Shown piece by piece: positions 34,386-46,065 of a stretch of 64,000 nt of DNA. The stretch covers positions 469,001 to 533,000 of the forward strand of contig WPIO01000003.1 of assembly GCA_009760855.2 (NCBI GenBank), in the 5' to 3' direction. This stretch comes from Cristatella mucedo (taxonomy: Eukaryota; Bryozoa; Phylactolaemata; Cristatellidae). Made by a program: the position numbers and the translations under genes. How positions within the stretch are numbered: the first letter of the stretch is position 1; each line of letters starts with the position of its first letter. The notes beneath the pieces were generated by a model. The model did not search any database. It was given only the letters and a program-made list of their open reading frames with translations, and was not told where the DNA came from.

Positions 34386-35512
34386 ATAATAATAATAATG
34401 CACTTGATAAAGCACCCTCAGAGAACTCAATCTCTTTCTAGGTGCTTCACATTTGCTGCAAAGGGAAGCGCGATTGAATGGTAAGTAATATCATGCTTGA
34501 TAAACATGAACAACATGGTTAGGGGCGGCATGCACAGGGTCAGCATGCAAATGTGGTTAGTGGCAGCATGCACAGTGTCAGCATGCATAAGCACGTGAAG
34601 GACGAATCTCAGGGACCCACTAAATGCTGTCCTAAATAGGTGTTTTAAGTTCTTTTTAAACGTGGTCAAGTCAAGGGATGTTCTGACGCAAGTCAGGAGG
34701 GAGTTCCAGGCTTTGGGAGCATACGAACTAAATGCACGGTCTCTAAAGGATTTGAGGTTTGTACGAGGTATTGGTAAACTGTTGGATTCCGAAAAGGTAG
34801 GCTGGACCCAAGAATGAAGGGATCTGAAAGTGAGCGACAAAACCTTGAAGTCGATGCGTTGCTTGGCTGGGACCCAGTGCAGGTCGGCAAGAAGTGGTGT
34901 TATGTGGCAACTGCGATGCTCACGACAGACAAGTTTAGCTGCCACATTTTGCACCAGCTGGAAGAGCCTGAGTGCACAGGCCAGTACACCAGCAAGCAGT
35001 GAGTTACAGAAGTCAAGACGGAATTTCACGAATGCATAGACGAATTCGAATTTCACGAATGCATAGAACAATTCAGGTGTGGTATCCCTGTCTAAACAAG
35101 CTAGAACTTTAGCAATGTTTTGTAGCTGAAAGTAGGCAGACGACTGTGGAGCAAATGTGGTCGTCTAATGAGAGGTCACTTTGGAACATGACACCCAGAT
35201 TTCATGCAGGTTCAACAGGAGGTATTCTGGCAGGGCCGATTTTGAGCGTTAGATTTTCCAATTTCTGAATAACACTTGGTTTGCTCATAACTATGAAGTT
35301 GGTTTTATCATAATTCAATTTAAGAAAGTTTGCTGCCATCCATGTGCGGATGTCACCAATACATGCAGCAAGGAAGTTGAGAGAATTCGAATTCGACGTG
35401 CTGGATGGCTGGGAGGGATCAAAGCAAAAGGTACAACCGAGTGTCACCTGCATAGAAGTGAAAGCCTAAATTGTGGTTGGCAATCACATCGGCAAGAGAG
35501 AGAATACAAACC
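34386..35512 (-). mobile_element. LINE family A, RT to 3' tail
   Basis: One of the longer copies. The minus-strand frame 34427-35071 is open for 214 codons through the post-RT domain ([38 protein letters not shown]). Upstream, 35202-35453 contains [20 protein letters not shown] of the RT thumb, and the GFHFYA motif lies near 35460. Frameshifts, a duplicated GAATTTCACGAATGCATAGA (35021-35068) and 5' truncation make it inactive. Confidence 0.9.
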
Positions 35513-36270
35513 ATGATGGCTATATGTAAATAACTGCGCAGCACGACCATAAAAGTGTTCCAATATGGAAATATTTAATAAGCAGGAAAACGCGACGCGA
35601 TCACTAAACATATGTGTCACTGATGCCAAGACGACCAACCGTCAGCAATTGCCCAATCTGGCGGCACACAAGAGGCTGAATACATAAGACAGACGACCAC
35701 AAAATGATGCGGGCCACCAGCCAATATAAAACAGTCAAAAAAGTACGCAATACTCTAGAAGCTGAATGAATATCTCATGGGCATGCGCCTACCGACGGTA
35801 CACTGGCGGTCGTATTAAAATCCAGTGCAGCACACACAGTACGTATATGAACAACATCATAATAACCCCATCCCTAGCAATAAAGAGATTTACCTTATAT
35901 GAGCCGAATAAAGAAAGCGCAAGAATTTCAACCCGTTTCTTAGATCAGACACGGACACCGGAGTAATTGGTGCACGTCTGCCAGAACTAACAACCCCGGG
36001 ATCGATTTAAGCGCGGTAGCCGGGAGTGCAAAGACAAGAATGGGTTCGCTGTGCAGTTCAAGGACGCGTGTCTGCGGGTTAGGTAGATAGCGGAGCTCTT
36101 AATCGGGCTGTAATAGTACAAGTACCCTGCCAACCTGTATGCGTCCCTCATTTTTTCTTAGGAATTTTCTTCAGATACATTAGTTTGAAGCTGAGTGACA
36201 AAACATCGTATAGTATGCGTCCTACTCCGCACGGATATCCCCCAGCTCAACTTGCATATAGCCCTGATTA
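35513..36270. other. No supported features
   Basis: Unique sequence between the LINE cluster and the inverted-repeat structure. Short ORFs only. Confidence 0.35.
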
Positions 36271-36742
36271 TTTTCGCACGCCCACAACTGAACGCCGACG
36301 CTTCCGATATCTTAATCTGGGCAGGGGCATGCCCTTATATGTAAATCACAATTAGTAGGCTGGCGAAAATCATGGTCAGCAGCAGATCAAGTTTATGGTC
36401 GCCACTACCGACTGGCATTCTGCAGCGGTGTACGAGCGAGACTTGTTGCGGTTATATCGACGAAAGTTTTTCCGGAAATAAGTTTAAAAGACCAGCCAAA
36501 GAAGCGAAACTGTCACTGCCGATGCGTGCAAAGATGCGAGCTGTGCGATCACGACGGATGCCGTCCGAGCCGCAGTGCGATGCCCCCACTGAGCCCCACT
36601 GCTGCGGTACTGCTGTCGACAACCTTGAGCAACTCTTCGTAGAAGTAGATATAGAATTAATTTTAGGCTCGTTATATGAGCACAAAGAAGCCGCGAGATG
36701 CCCTACCTCGCGAAAAACCAAATGACTACAGAGACGGTCAGA

Positions 36743-36991
36743 GGCGAAGCCGCGATTGGTACGTCGGGGTGGCACGAGGGTCTGGGGGCAGAGCCCCCCC
36801 CCCCCTGTAGTTGGAGGGTCTGAAGGGCGTCCCCCAGTCCCAGCGGGTGTCGTGCAGCCTAGCCAAGTACAAAGGGGCCAGCCGCCGCGCAAGCGTGGCC
36901 GCTGGCCGTCCGACCAGGCGTCAGACTCGGCTCCCACCTACTAGGCCAGTGGTGGCAGCTGCCATTCCTTCATTTCCCTGGTTTTGCCTCA
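36743..36991. mobile_element. Insertion inside the left arm, flanked by GGTCAGA
   Basis: This GC-rich segment is absent from the corresponding place in the right arm (about 41895). It is bordered by direct copies of GGTCAGA (36736-36742 and 36992-36998). Its ends GGCGAAGCC and GGTTTTGCCTC are weakly inverted. This fits a small transposon with a 7-8 bp target duplication. Confidence 0.55.
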
Positions 36992-37140
36992 GGTCAGACA
37001 GTGAACGACGACAGAGGGAGGAGAGAGAGAGAGAAAGAGAGAGGAAGAGAGAGATAGAGAGACCGAGACATACACATGGAGAGATCTGTACCCAATCGAC
37101 AGGGCCGGGAGTGACACATAGACGTATAGATGGAGGCCTG

Positions 37141-37375
<235 letters not shown>

Positions 37376-37889
37376 GGATATAGACAGTGTCGGAGAATCG
37401 CCGATCTAGCGTTCAGGCAGCACTCTCCCCTTTACAATCCTAAACTCGCTGGCATTTTTTTATATCAAGCTGCTTCCGCTGATTAGCTTCTGTGACCTGC
37501 CGCTTTCTGCTGTACGTTACTAACTAGTGTTGTCTTTCAAAAGCAGAACTGGAAATTACAGGGGACTGGGCTCGATTGGCGCTCATAACCTAGTAAGGAG
37601 CCTGCTCTGTGATGCTAATGTCTGACAAGAAATGAGCAGCAGCATATTCACCTGTGACTTCCAAAGTCTGAAATTTGGAACTGGCCTGCAGCGAATGCTA
37701 TAGTATTCCAAAATCCTGCAGCATTAGGGTTCGACGAATATCTGCATTTCACGCTAGTTTAGCTAAAAATCAGCCACACTTCGGTGGGACCAAAAGCTTC
37801 AACTTTGAGTCAATAGTATAGTACACCGTCATTGTAATTTACCCACCAAATTTCACGCCATTTTACTCACGAGCTCTCTTGTAAGTTCT

Positions 37890-38610
37890 CTTTGAGGCGA
37901 CCTGGGCGTTTACCAAAATCCACCGTATTCCACCCCAATGCAAAACAAATCTTATGAGAAAAGCTCTTTTTGGTTGACTTTTACAATATACTCTGAGAAA
38001 AATGTGCATACAATTTTCATGAGAATTGGCATGGGCCTTCTGAGGCAATGCACTACAATTGATTGCAACGGCCCAGGGAAATACTACAATCCACTTCAAT
38101 CCGCCGCAAATTAGACCAGAAATTAACTGCGAGAAGCTCTAAATCTGATCGTAGGTAACATATCACTGTTTTTAAAGTGCGCCGACATAATTTTAACCTG
38201 TAAAGAACTTGCAATATCGTGCTACATATAGCAATCGACAGCAATGGCCCAGGCAAATAGTAAAATCCATCAAGATCCGTCGCAATTATACAGAAAGATG
38301 CTGTGCGAAGCTCTTCCTGCTGTATTCTCCGGTTACGGTGCAACCCAGTAATACCATTATTGCACGCTCTATCTCTGGCACTTCCTTGCAATCGACTGCA
38401 ATGGCCGATATTGTATAGGTGCTACACCTAGGAGTTGATATCCGTTATCGTAGGCTCGGAGCTTTGTCGTTATTTGTAGTACTTCGGAAAGGACTAGACA
38501 GTTACGAACGCTGCCTTTGCTGTCTAGGGGCATTAGTGCAGAATTCGCTGCAGCTAATGTAGTTTCATGGGCCAACGACACAATCCACAACAATTTGCCT
38601 AACATCGGCT
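37890..38610 (-). repeat. Degenerate modules of about 155 bp, left set
   Basis: On the minus strand the core reads GGCGGATTGAAGTGGATTGT, then a CCCTGGGCCGTTGCAATC-type block. Recognisable units lie near 37900-37950, 38042-38130, 38205-38310, 38370-38470 and 38540-38600. Confidence 0.65.
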
Positions 38611-38639
38611 GGAAATCCTCTTCGAGAACATGCAATCAC

Positions 38640-40080
38640 AATGTAACGTTATGTAATGTAATGTAACATAACTATCTATCTCAGGCGTGCCCACGAAGTT
38701 TTGCTGTGGTAGGCCAGCGTATTCTTAGGCACATGTATGCTGCAAACAAAACTTCCTGGCTCTAACGAATGCCTGCAGTTGCTGTAACATCAGTGGTAAT
38801 TTGACATGTCATCACTGCTCTTGAGAACAATTTTTGCTAAATGTGCCGGTTGGTGCGATAATACTAATCTAAACGGTAAAGATATGGCTGTAAAAAGACG
38901 TCTTTACAGCATAGAGCATCCACATTCCATTAGCGTCTTGAAGCAAGAAAGTTACGACCGAGGATAGAGGTTTTCCAGCTGGAAAACTATGCCCGGTCAT
39001 GCCTAAGAGCATAATGGACTCGGCGACAGTGACAGACATGACATAACAGCTTGTAATGAGTACTTATCAAAAGCTATTAGGCGATCCAAGTAATCTATCG
39101 GCTTCCGACAGTGTTAGCTTAGTCGGCGTGAGCCTTCCCCGATGGGTATATGCCGGCTGCTTTCTGCTATCTATTGTACATGATAAGCCGTTAATGTGTT
39201 TGCACCTAGGAGAACGCAACTTCCGTTGCTTGGAAAGATATTCAGTTGACTTGGCACTACAACAGTCGGCGAATTGTTAATAATACAGTTGTTTACGCCA
39301 CCAGAAGGACAGCGGTAGGTGCTGTATTTTACAATGCACAGCTGGTGGCATTGACAACAGTGTTGTGGTCTTGTACAGTGGAAGAAGTAGCCATCTCCTT
39401 TACAGCCCGTGATAATTCATGCTCAGTGCTTGACCTACAATGAGGAGCCAATACAGTAAATCCGAGTGGTTGCTTGTTCTGATCTGTCAATGCACTTTGC
39501 TAACGCTTTCAGGCCGTTCTCTGTTCGTCAGTACCGCCGTAGACCAATGGAGTAGACCGTAATGGAGTATTTCGAGATCTGGTGGCAATGTGAGCACTCG
39601 TGCGGCGTACCAACTTGATTGAGAGGAAGGGGCAAACTTCATCGGCTGCGAAATCCCAATTTATGCCACTTTCATCCGGTCTGCCTATTTTTAGGAAATT
39701 AATTTCAGCAGGGACAAGCCAAAAGCAGATCTTAGGCCTTGAAGCCCATTTCCAAGACAGAACACTATGCTAACCATTGTCAATTTTGGTCAGCTCACTG
39801 TAAACGTAGTTTACTTAAGAGGCAATCAAGTTACGAGCATATAAATTCTGGTCACTTTGTGGTGGGGTGGAGTGGTGTGTATTATGGTTTTGGGCCACGA
39901 GGTGGTAATTGACAGCAGTGCACGGCACGGGAATGCCTAAACACAATTTCAGGAACATTTTTCGGTGCACTTAAAAAGAGTGCAATCCAGCGTGAATTCA
40001 AAAAATTATTACCCCCCCCCCCGTTCAGTTTCTGTGGATTTTTGTCGGTTTCTCGCTGATTTAAGTCTACTTACATAGAG
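38640..40080. other. Centre of the inverted structure, no gene
   Basis: No ORF above about 75 codons and no transposase motif. A poly-C run lies at about 40013-40022. Confidence 0.4.
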
Positions 40081-40204
40081 ACATTTAAGTAATATTCCCG
40101 ACCTCTACAGCTCATTTACCAGTCACAGGGAATATCCGATGCCTCAAAATGAGTGTGCTCATTTATTGAGTCAATGTGTGATTGTGCAAGGTGTATCCTA
40201 TTTG

Positions 40205-41690
40205 CATGCTGTCCCTAGCCGATTTCCGGTGGATTTGCGGCTGATAGGTGTGGATAGTGGCGTATACACTTGCCTCTGCATTCTATTGCTGTACATTGCC
40301 CAGGAAGGAACATGCTCAACCCCCGAAGATGCTGTGAGTGCACATTGCAGCGAGTGCTCTGAAATTTACAATCCGCATGGGAGCTTCGCTCAATCTATTT
40401 CTGGGCGCTTTGTAGACGATTGTAATGGATTGCTGTATTGGCGCGGGCCATTTGAATCGATTGCAGTGCAATTTCCGAAGACCAGCGTTAATAATAGCGT
40501 TTCTTTGGTGCAACGTATATAGATCTTATAGCAGCAAGAAATCTAAAGTGGATCTTAGCACAGCCAATTTCTGTCAATTTCCTGTAGATCGTATTGAATT
40601 ACGGTTTGGCCATGGCAATTGCTATGCATTGCGAGATTGTATAAAATTGTATAAGGTCGAGGGAAAAGTTCGTTCGCGTATTAAAATAGAGATCTGTCAA
40701 TTTATTAATAATTTAATGATTACTTATTAGAATATTTATTTTAACACGGCGCACGAACTTTTTCCTCATTCTTGTAAAATGGATTGCAAAAGGTGCACTA
40801 TGGGCTATAATTAAGTGGATGGACTTTCACTGTATGCATTCAAGTGCATTGATAACTCCAGTCGTGGGCATTTTGGGGCGGATTTAAGAGGATTGAGGTA
40901 TTGGCCCCGGGGCAAAGCTGTCGATTGTGATGCAGTGTCAAAGCACGAGCCACCGTGTCATTACTTGGTTGTATCGTAAATATAATACTAAACGTCAAGG
41001 AGTCCAAACTGCAGCATCGCAAAGCCAATTTCTGATCGATTTGAAGTGGATTCAAGTGGATAACTGCTTTAGCCCAAGCCATTGCCGTCGAGTGCAATGC
41101 ATTTCCCGAGATTTTAAATGCGGGATTATAACGGATTGAAATATCGATTACTACATGCAGTATAAATTTAGGCTTCGCGTCGACGATTTAACGAAGATTT
41201 TCGGGGGATTAGAGTGGATTGTGATAATTTGCCTTCGCCGATCACTGGTGGTATATGATTGATGCTGGGGTGCACTTAACGTGGTTCGCTATAATATGCA
41301 ATTCAAATATAAGCTCAGGGGCATCTGTTTCTATTCTAATTTGTGGCGGATTGAAGTGGATTGGTGATTGATTCCCTGGGCCATTGCTGCACGAGTTGCA
41401 CAAGAACGCCCATATCATTTCTCGTGACGGTTAACGAGTACACTTTTCACAGTCTATTTTTATATTCAACCAAATAAAGAGCTTTTCGCAGAGGATTTAT
41501 TTTGCACTGCAGTGGAATGCTGCCGATTGTGGTACTTGCCCGGGCCGAAGTAATCGATCACACAAGGACTAACTCTTTGACGGTACGCTTTAAATATACT
41601 CTAGTGTTATATGCAGACCACGTTTGAGCTTCGCGAAGCCGATTTCTAGCGGATTCAAGTGATTTCAGTGGAGTGTAATACAGGTCTTTT
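40205..41690 (+). repeat. Degenerate modules of about 155 bp, right set
   Basis: Plus-strand units share a GGATTxAAGTGGATT core followed by a GGGCCATTGCxxTCGATTGCA-type block, near 40205, 40435, 40530, 40865, 41020, 41175, 41340, 41500 and 41630. Spacing is mostly 150-170 bases. These match the left set in inverted orientation. Confidence 0.65.
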
Positions 41691-42372
41691 CAAAAAGAGG
41701 GAGAGCTGCCTGAACGCTAGATCGCCGATTCTCCGACTCGGTCTCTCTGTCCGGGCCTCTATCTATCCATGTCTCATTCCTGGCCCTGTTGATCGGGTAT
41801 ATAGATGACTATATGTATGTCTCGGTTTCTCCTTATCTCTACCTCCTGCTTGCTTTTTTACGTTCTCTCTCTCTCCTTTCTCTGTCCTCGTTCACTGTCT
41901 CCATACATAAGTCATTTCGTTTTTTCGAGAGCTAGGGCATCGAACGACTTCTTAGTGCACAAGCCATTAGTCTACTTCGAAGTGGAGTTGCCCAAGGTTG
42001 TTGACAGCAGTACCGCAGTAGTGGGGCTAAGTGGGGGCTTCGCGTCGAGAACGTCACCGTTGCGATCGTACAGCTGGTATTTTTGCATGCACTGACAGAA
42101 ACAGTTTCGCTTTCTCGGCTGGCCCTCTCAACTTAATTTCCGAGACGAAGTTCCGTCGATATACCGATGCCAGTCTTGCTCGTTCGTAAACGCTCCAAAA
42201 CGGCAGTCGGTAGTGGCGACCATGAGTTTCGCCTGCTATGATTTTTGTCAGCCGGTAAAGGACAGCCCCTTTGACTACCAAGTGTGATTTACATATAAAT
42301 GCACGGCCCTACCATGGTTAAGACGCCGGAAGCAACGGCGTTCAGCAATGGGCAGGCGAAAGACTACAGGTC
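41690..42372 (-). repeat. Right inverted arm
   Basis: Inverted copy of 36271-37440, without the 249-bp insert and with only a short CT-rich tract in place of the long (GA)n. Confidence 0.85.
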
Positions 42373-42744
42373 TTTGCAGGTTATCATGAAAACGAAATGA
42401 CATCACATCCTGTGGGTATTTATAGCGACATGGCGTTACAATATCCACACCCAAGTTGGAGCTTCGTGCCACCGATTTCGGACACAGTTTTGCTCAACTA
42501 CATCGGATTGGGGTAATTCCTCGAACCAGTAGCTTTCTAGGTAGAAATACCTTTCATGGAGACTGCCTGGCTTCAGTCACAGACGGGTACCGAACCTAGA
42601 CTTTGCCACTGAAAGCTAGCCATCTGGGGGTTGAGGGGAATTGAGCAGCCAGCAACTCGAAACATCTGCCCAGATTGGTCCACCGGGGCAGTGAGCTGCA
42701 GGTGACCAGCCAGATGAGGGATTAGGATTGTTATATAATGAAAT

Positions 42745-43545
42745 GAATCTCTGCCAAACTCCACAAAGCCCCAGGCTATGTGGGTGTTACAACAGAGGTT
42801 TTTATAGCCCACTCACAGCCTAAGCGGCTTTCGGTACGAATTCGGTGGCCGACAGACTTCATCTCACACAACAGAAGAGAGACTAAGAAGCATAGCTGAG
42901 TCAGGAGAGCAGTTGAGGCAGTGAATAGCATGGAAGTAGCAGCTCAGGATGGCTGGAAAGAATGTCACTCAGCAGCACTAGAGTAGTTGTCGTTGCGAAA
43001 GCATTGTGGAAGAGTTCCACAGTCTAGGACCTGCAGAGCAAAAGCTTTTGTAGCCAACGGTCTGTAGGTGGAGGAACGTAACAGCTTATTAATGTCTGGT
43101 GCAGCAGTTCAGCTAAGTATAAAGAGGCCAAGCCGTTGCGAACCTTGTGGGTCAACCTAAGAACTTCGGTCTGCATCCATTGATCAAACGGCAGCTACCC
43201 TAGCTTTTCAGCAAATGAGACATATAGTCAAACCTCTGGGATTTGTAAACTAGCCTTACAGCCATATTCATGCCAGCTGCAGTGGCCTAGTGGCTTTTTC
43301 GGTAGCCCAGCCAAAAGGGAATTACAATAATCTAGCCGAGACAAAACTAAGGAGCTAGTTCTTTCCAAGTTATCGTGCAAGACAGTTCCTAATCTGAGAT
43401 AGGGATCGGACGTGATGGCTAGCTGCACAAGAAGTCTTCTTAACGGACCTACGTGACCAAATGCAAATCTATTGCACAATGTAAGCTGCAGACAGCCCAC
43501 GAGTATGTAAAATGTTGCCAAGGGTGTCGAAGATTGCCTATGATG
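42745..43545 (-). mobile_element. LINE family B, RT C-terminus to 3' end
   Basis: The minus-strand frame 43228-43521 contains LERTSSLVLSRLDYCNSLLAG, the conserved CR1/L2-type block after the RT domain. The 3' UTR blocks are shared with 33643, 47069 and 52630. Distinct in sequence from family A. Confidence 0.8.
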
Positions 43546-44260
43546 CTAAATTTAAAGGGCTGAAGAGGCCTGGAGGACCTGTAGGCTTTGGGTCGGATGT
43601 TGATGGAGGGGGAGAAGCCTACCATTCTCCTTTGGTATGCAAGTAATAATGACAGTACACATATTTGTGTAATACCCCAAGAAAAGTAAATCTCTTTCTA
43701 GGCACCCTAGACATTCTGGACAGTAAACATCTAACGCTAAAAACTTGTACATAATAGCACACCACGTGGTGTCTGAGCAGAGTTTAGGCATTAACTGATC
43801 ATCTGTTCAGGTTGAACCGCTCCAATATGCCACTCGAGCTGCCCTCAAAACATTTTAGATTGATTTGTCTCCAAAATCATCCAGGATCCTAGCACAGTCT
43901 GTCATCCACAGGCAGTTGATGACTCTGAGGTCCACATGCCTAAGATAAGCCGATTGATTCTAGAGGGACGGGTCTACAGGCATGTAGACTATTACAATCG
44001 CATAACGATTGAGGGTGCATATATATACACTTACATGCAAACATAGACTTGCCAGACTGCATCGATAGCTGATGCGATTTGAGACCAGATGCAATGCCAA
44101 ATAATACTTCACAGAGTCCATGCTAGAACGTGATGATGAGTAAAAGGCATATTTGCACCACATTTCTTGATATTCTCAGGCTGTGGTTACACTGCCAAAT
44201 AAGAAAGTAATATGAAAGAACTACCGAATCAACATCTTGACTATAGCGCACATATTAGCT
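43546..44260. other. PIN1 3' flank
   Basis: Downstream of the PIN1 stop on the minus strand. A short LINE A tail-like piece (AAATCTCTTTCTAGGCACC) lies near 43688. No polyadenylation signal can be assigned with confidence. Confidence 0.35.
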
Positions 44261-44481
44261 CTACGCAGTCCGTAATATAATGTGAACGCCCGAATCCGTG
44301 TCGACAATATCGCTAAGTTGACCAACTTTTAACGCGAATGACGCATCCTCAAAAGGTTTCTGCATTTGGTTTCGTCCAAAAAAGCCCAGATCGCCACCCT
44401 TCTGAGCAGAAGAACAATCGCTGAACTGTTGTGCTAACTCCTCGAATGTTTTCTCGTTTGATACAATTCGGTCTCGATATC
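44261..44481 (-). CDS. PIN1: PIN1 coding exon 3 and stop
   Basis: Completes Gly85 and encodes residues 86-157, including [18 protein letters not shown] with the catalytic-pocket cysteine, and ends [12 protein letters not shown]. Acceptor TTTCAG at 44482-44487; stop codon at 44261-44263. Confidence 0.96.
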
Positions 44482-46008
44482 CTGAAAGCAAGGCAACAAC
44501 TAGATATTAGCAATAGTACAAACAGAAGCAGTTCAGCAGGATATCGGCACTTATTTGACATAGTGCTGGCTTTTCACTAAGTGCTTCCGTACATTTTCTG
44601 AGGAAATCTTAGTGTAGGTGTACCTCACGGCATGTGCTAGGGATTTTGAAGCAATAGTTGTGTTTAACCGACACGGATAAGCATGCCGGTGCCCTTGTAA
44701 CTACAGAAACCTAATTATGCAGCTTCAGCAGAGCTAGCACGTCTCTGTGTTACATTATGATAAGGAACATGCTTTCTTTTAAACAGACAAGATAAGTAAA
44801 AAGGCAGGACAGGCTTAATCCAAGAGCATAGTCATATTATTAATAATACATTTGTATAGTGCCTACAGACAATCAAATCTTTTTCTAGGCACTTTCGATA
44901 TGCTGTAAAGGAAGCATGATCGAATGGTAAGTGGTAGCATGCACAATGCCAACAAGCATAATATGGTTAGAGATAACATAAACAGGATCAACATGCAAAT
45001 ATGATAAGTGGCAGCATGCACAGTGTCAGCATGCACAAGCAACGAATCGCTCAAATCACTAAATGTGTTCTCAGCTTCTTTGCAAACGCCAGGGGATGTC
45101 ATGGCGCACGTCAGAATTAGGATCTAGGCTTTGGGAGCTTAATAATAATTATAATACTACCAATAATAGTAATAATAATACACTTGCATAGCATCCACGG
45201 AGAACTTAATCTCTTTCTAGGCACTTTAAATATGTTGCACGAACGAAGGCACAGTCTCCAAAGGATTTGGGGTTCGTACGAAGTGTAGCTAAACGATTTG
45301 ATTAAGAAAAGTGGCTGGTACGATGGCTAGCCTGGTAGGGGAATGAATCAGATAGGTAGGCTGGAGCAAGAGAATGATGAAACCTAAAAGTATGTGACAG
45401 AGCCTTGAAGTTGATGTGCTGTTTGACTGAGAGCCAGTGCAGGTCGGCGAGATGTGGTGTGGTATAGCAATTGCTCGAGACAGACAAGCCTAGGTATGGA
45501 GTTTTGCACCAACTGCAAGCCCTTTGTGGTACGGGCCTGTAGACAGCATGCAGTGAGTTTAAGAAGTCGAGATGTGATGTTACAAATGCAAGGAACAATT
45601 TAGATGTCGTATCCATGTATAAGCAAGCAAGAATTTTAGCACTGTTATATAGCTGAAATAGGCCAACTTTACAGTGGAGCTGATGTCGTTGTCCAATGAA
45701 AGGTGACTTTCGAACATGACACTTAGATTTCGTGCAGATTCAACAGGAGATATGCTGGCAGAGCTGATTGTGAGCGTTGACCCTGCCAATTTCTGAATCA
45801 CCCATGATTTGCCCATAACTAGTAAGTTGGTTTTATCATTATTCAATTTAAGAAAGTTTGCTGCCATCCATGTGCGGATGTCATCGACACATGCAGCAAG
45901 GGAATTGAGAGAAATCGACACGCTGGAGGGCTCGAAGAGATCAAAGCAGCGGTACAACTGTCATCTGCATAAAAGTGAAAGCCTAGGTTGTGCATGGTAA
46001 TCACATCG

Positions 46009-46065
<57 letters not shown>

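Noticed and set aside
36372-36725. 117-codon ORF in the left inverted arm as a transposase piece
   Set aside because: The matching region in the right arm is not open in the same frame and neither has a transposase motif.
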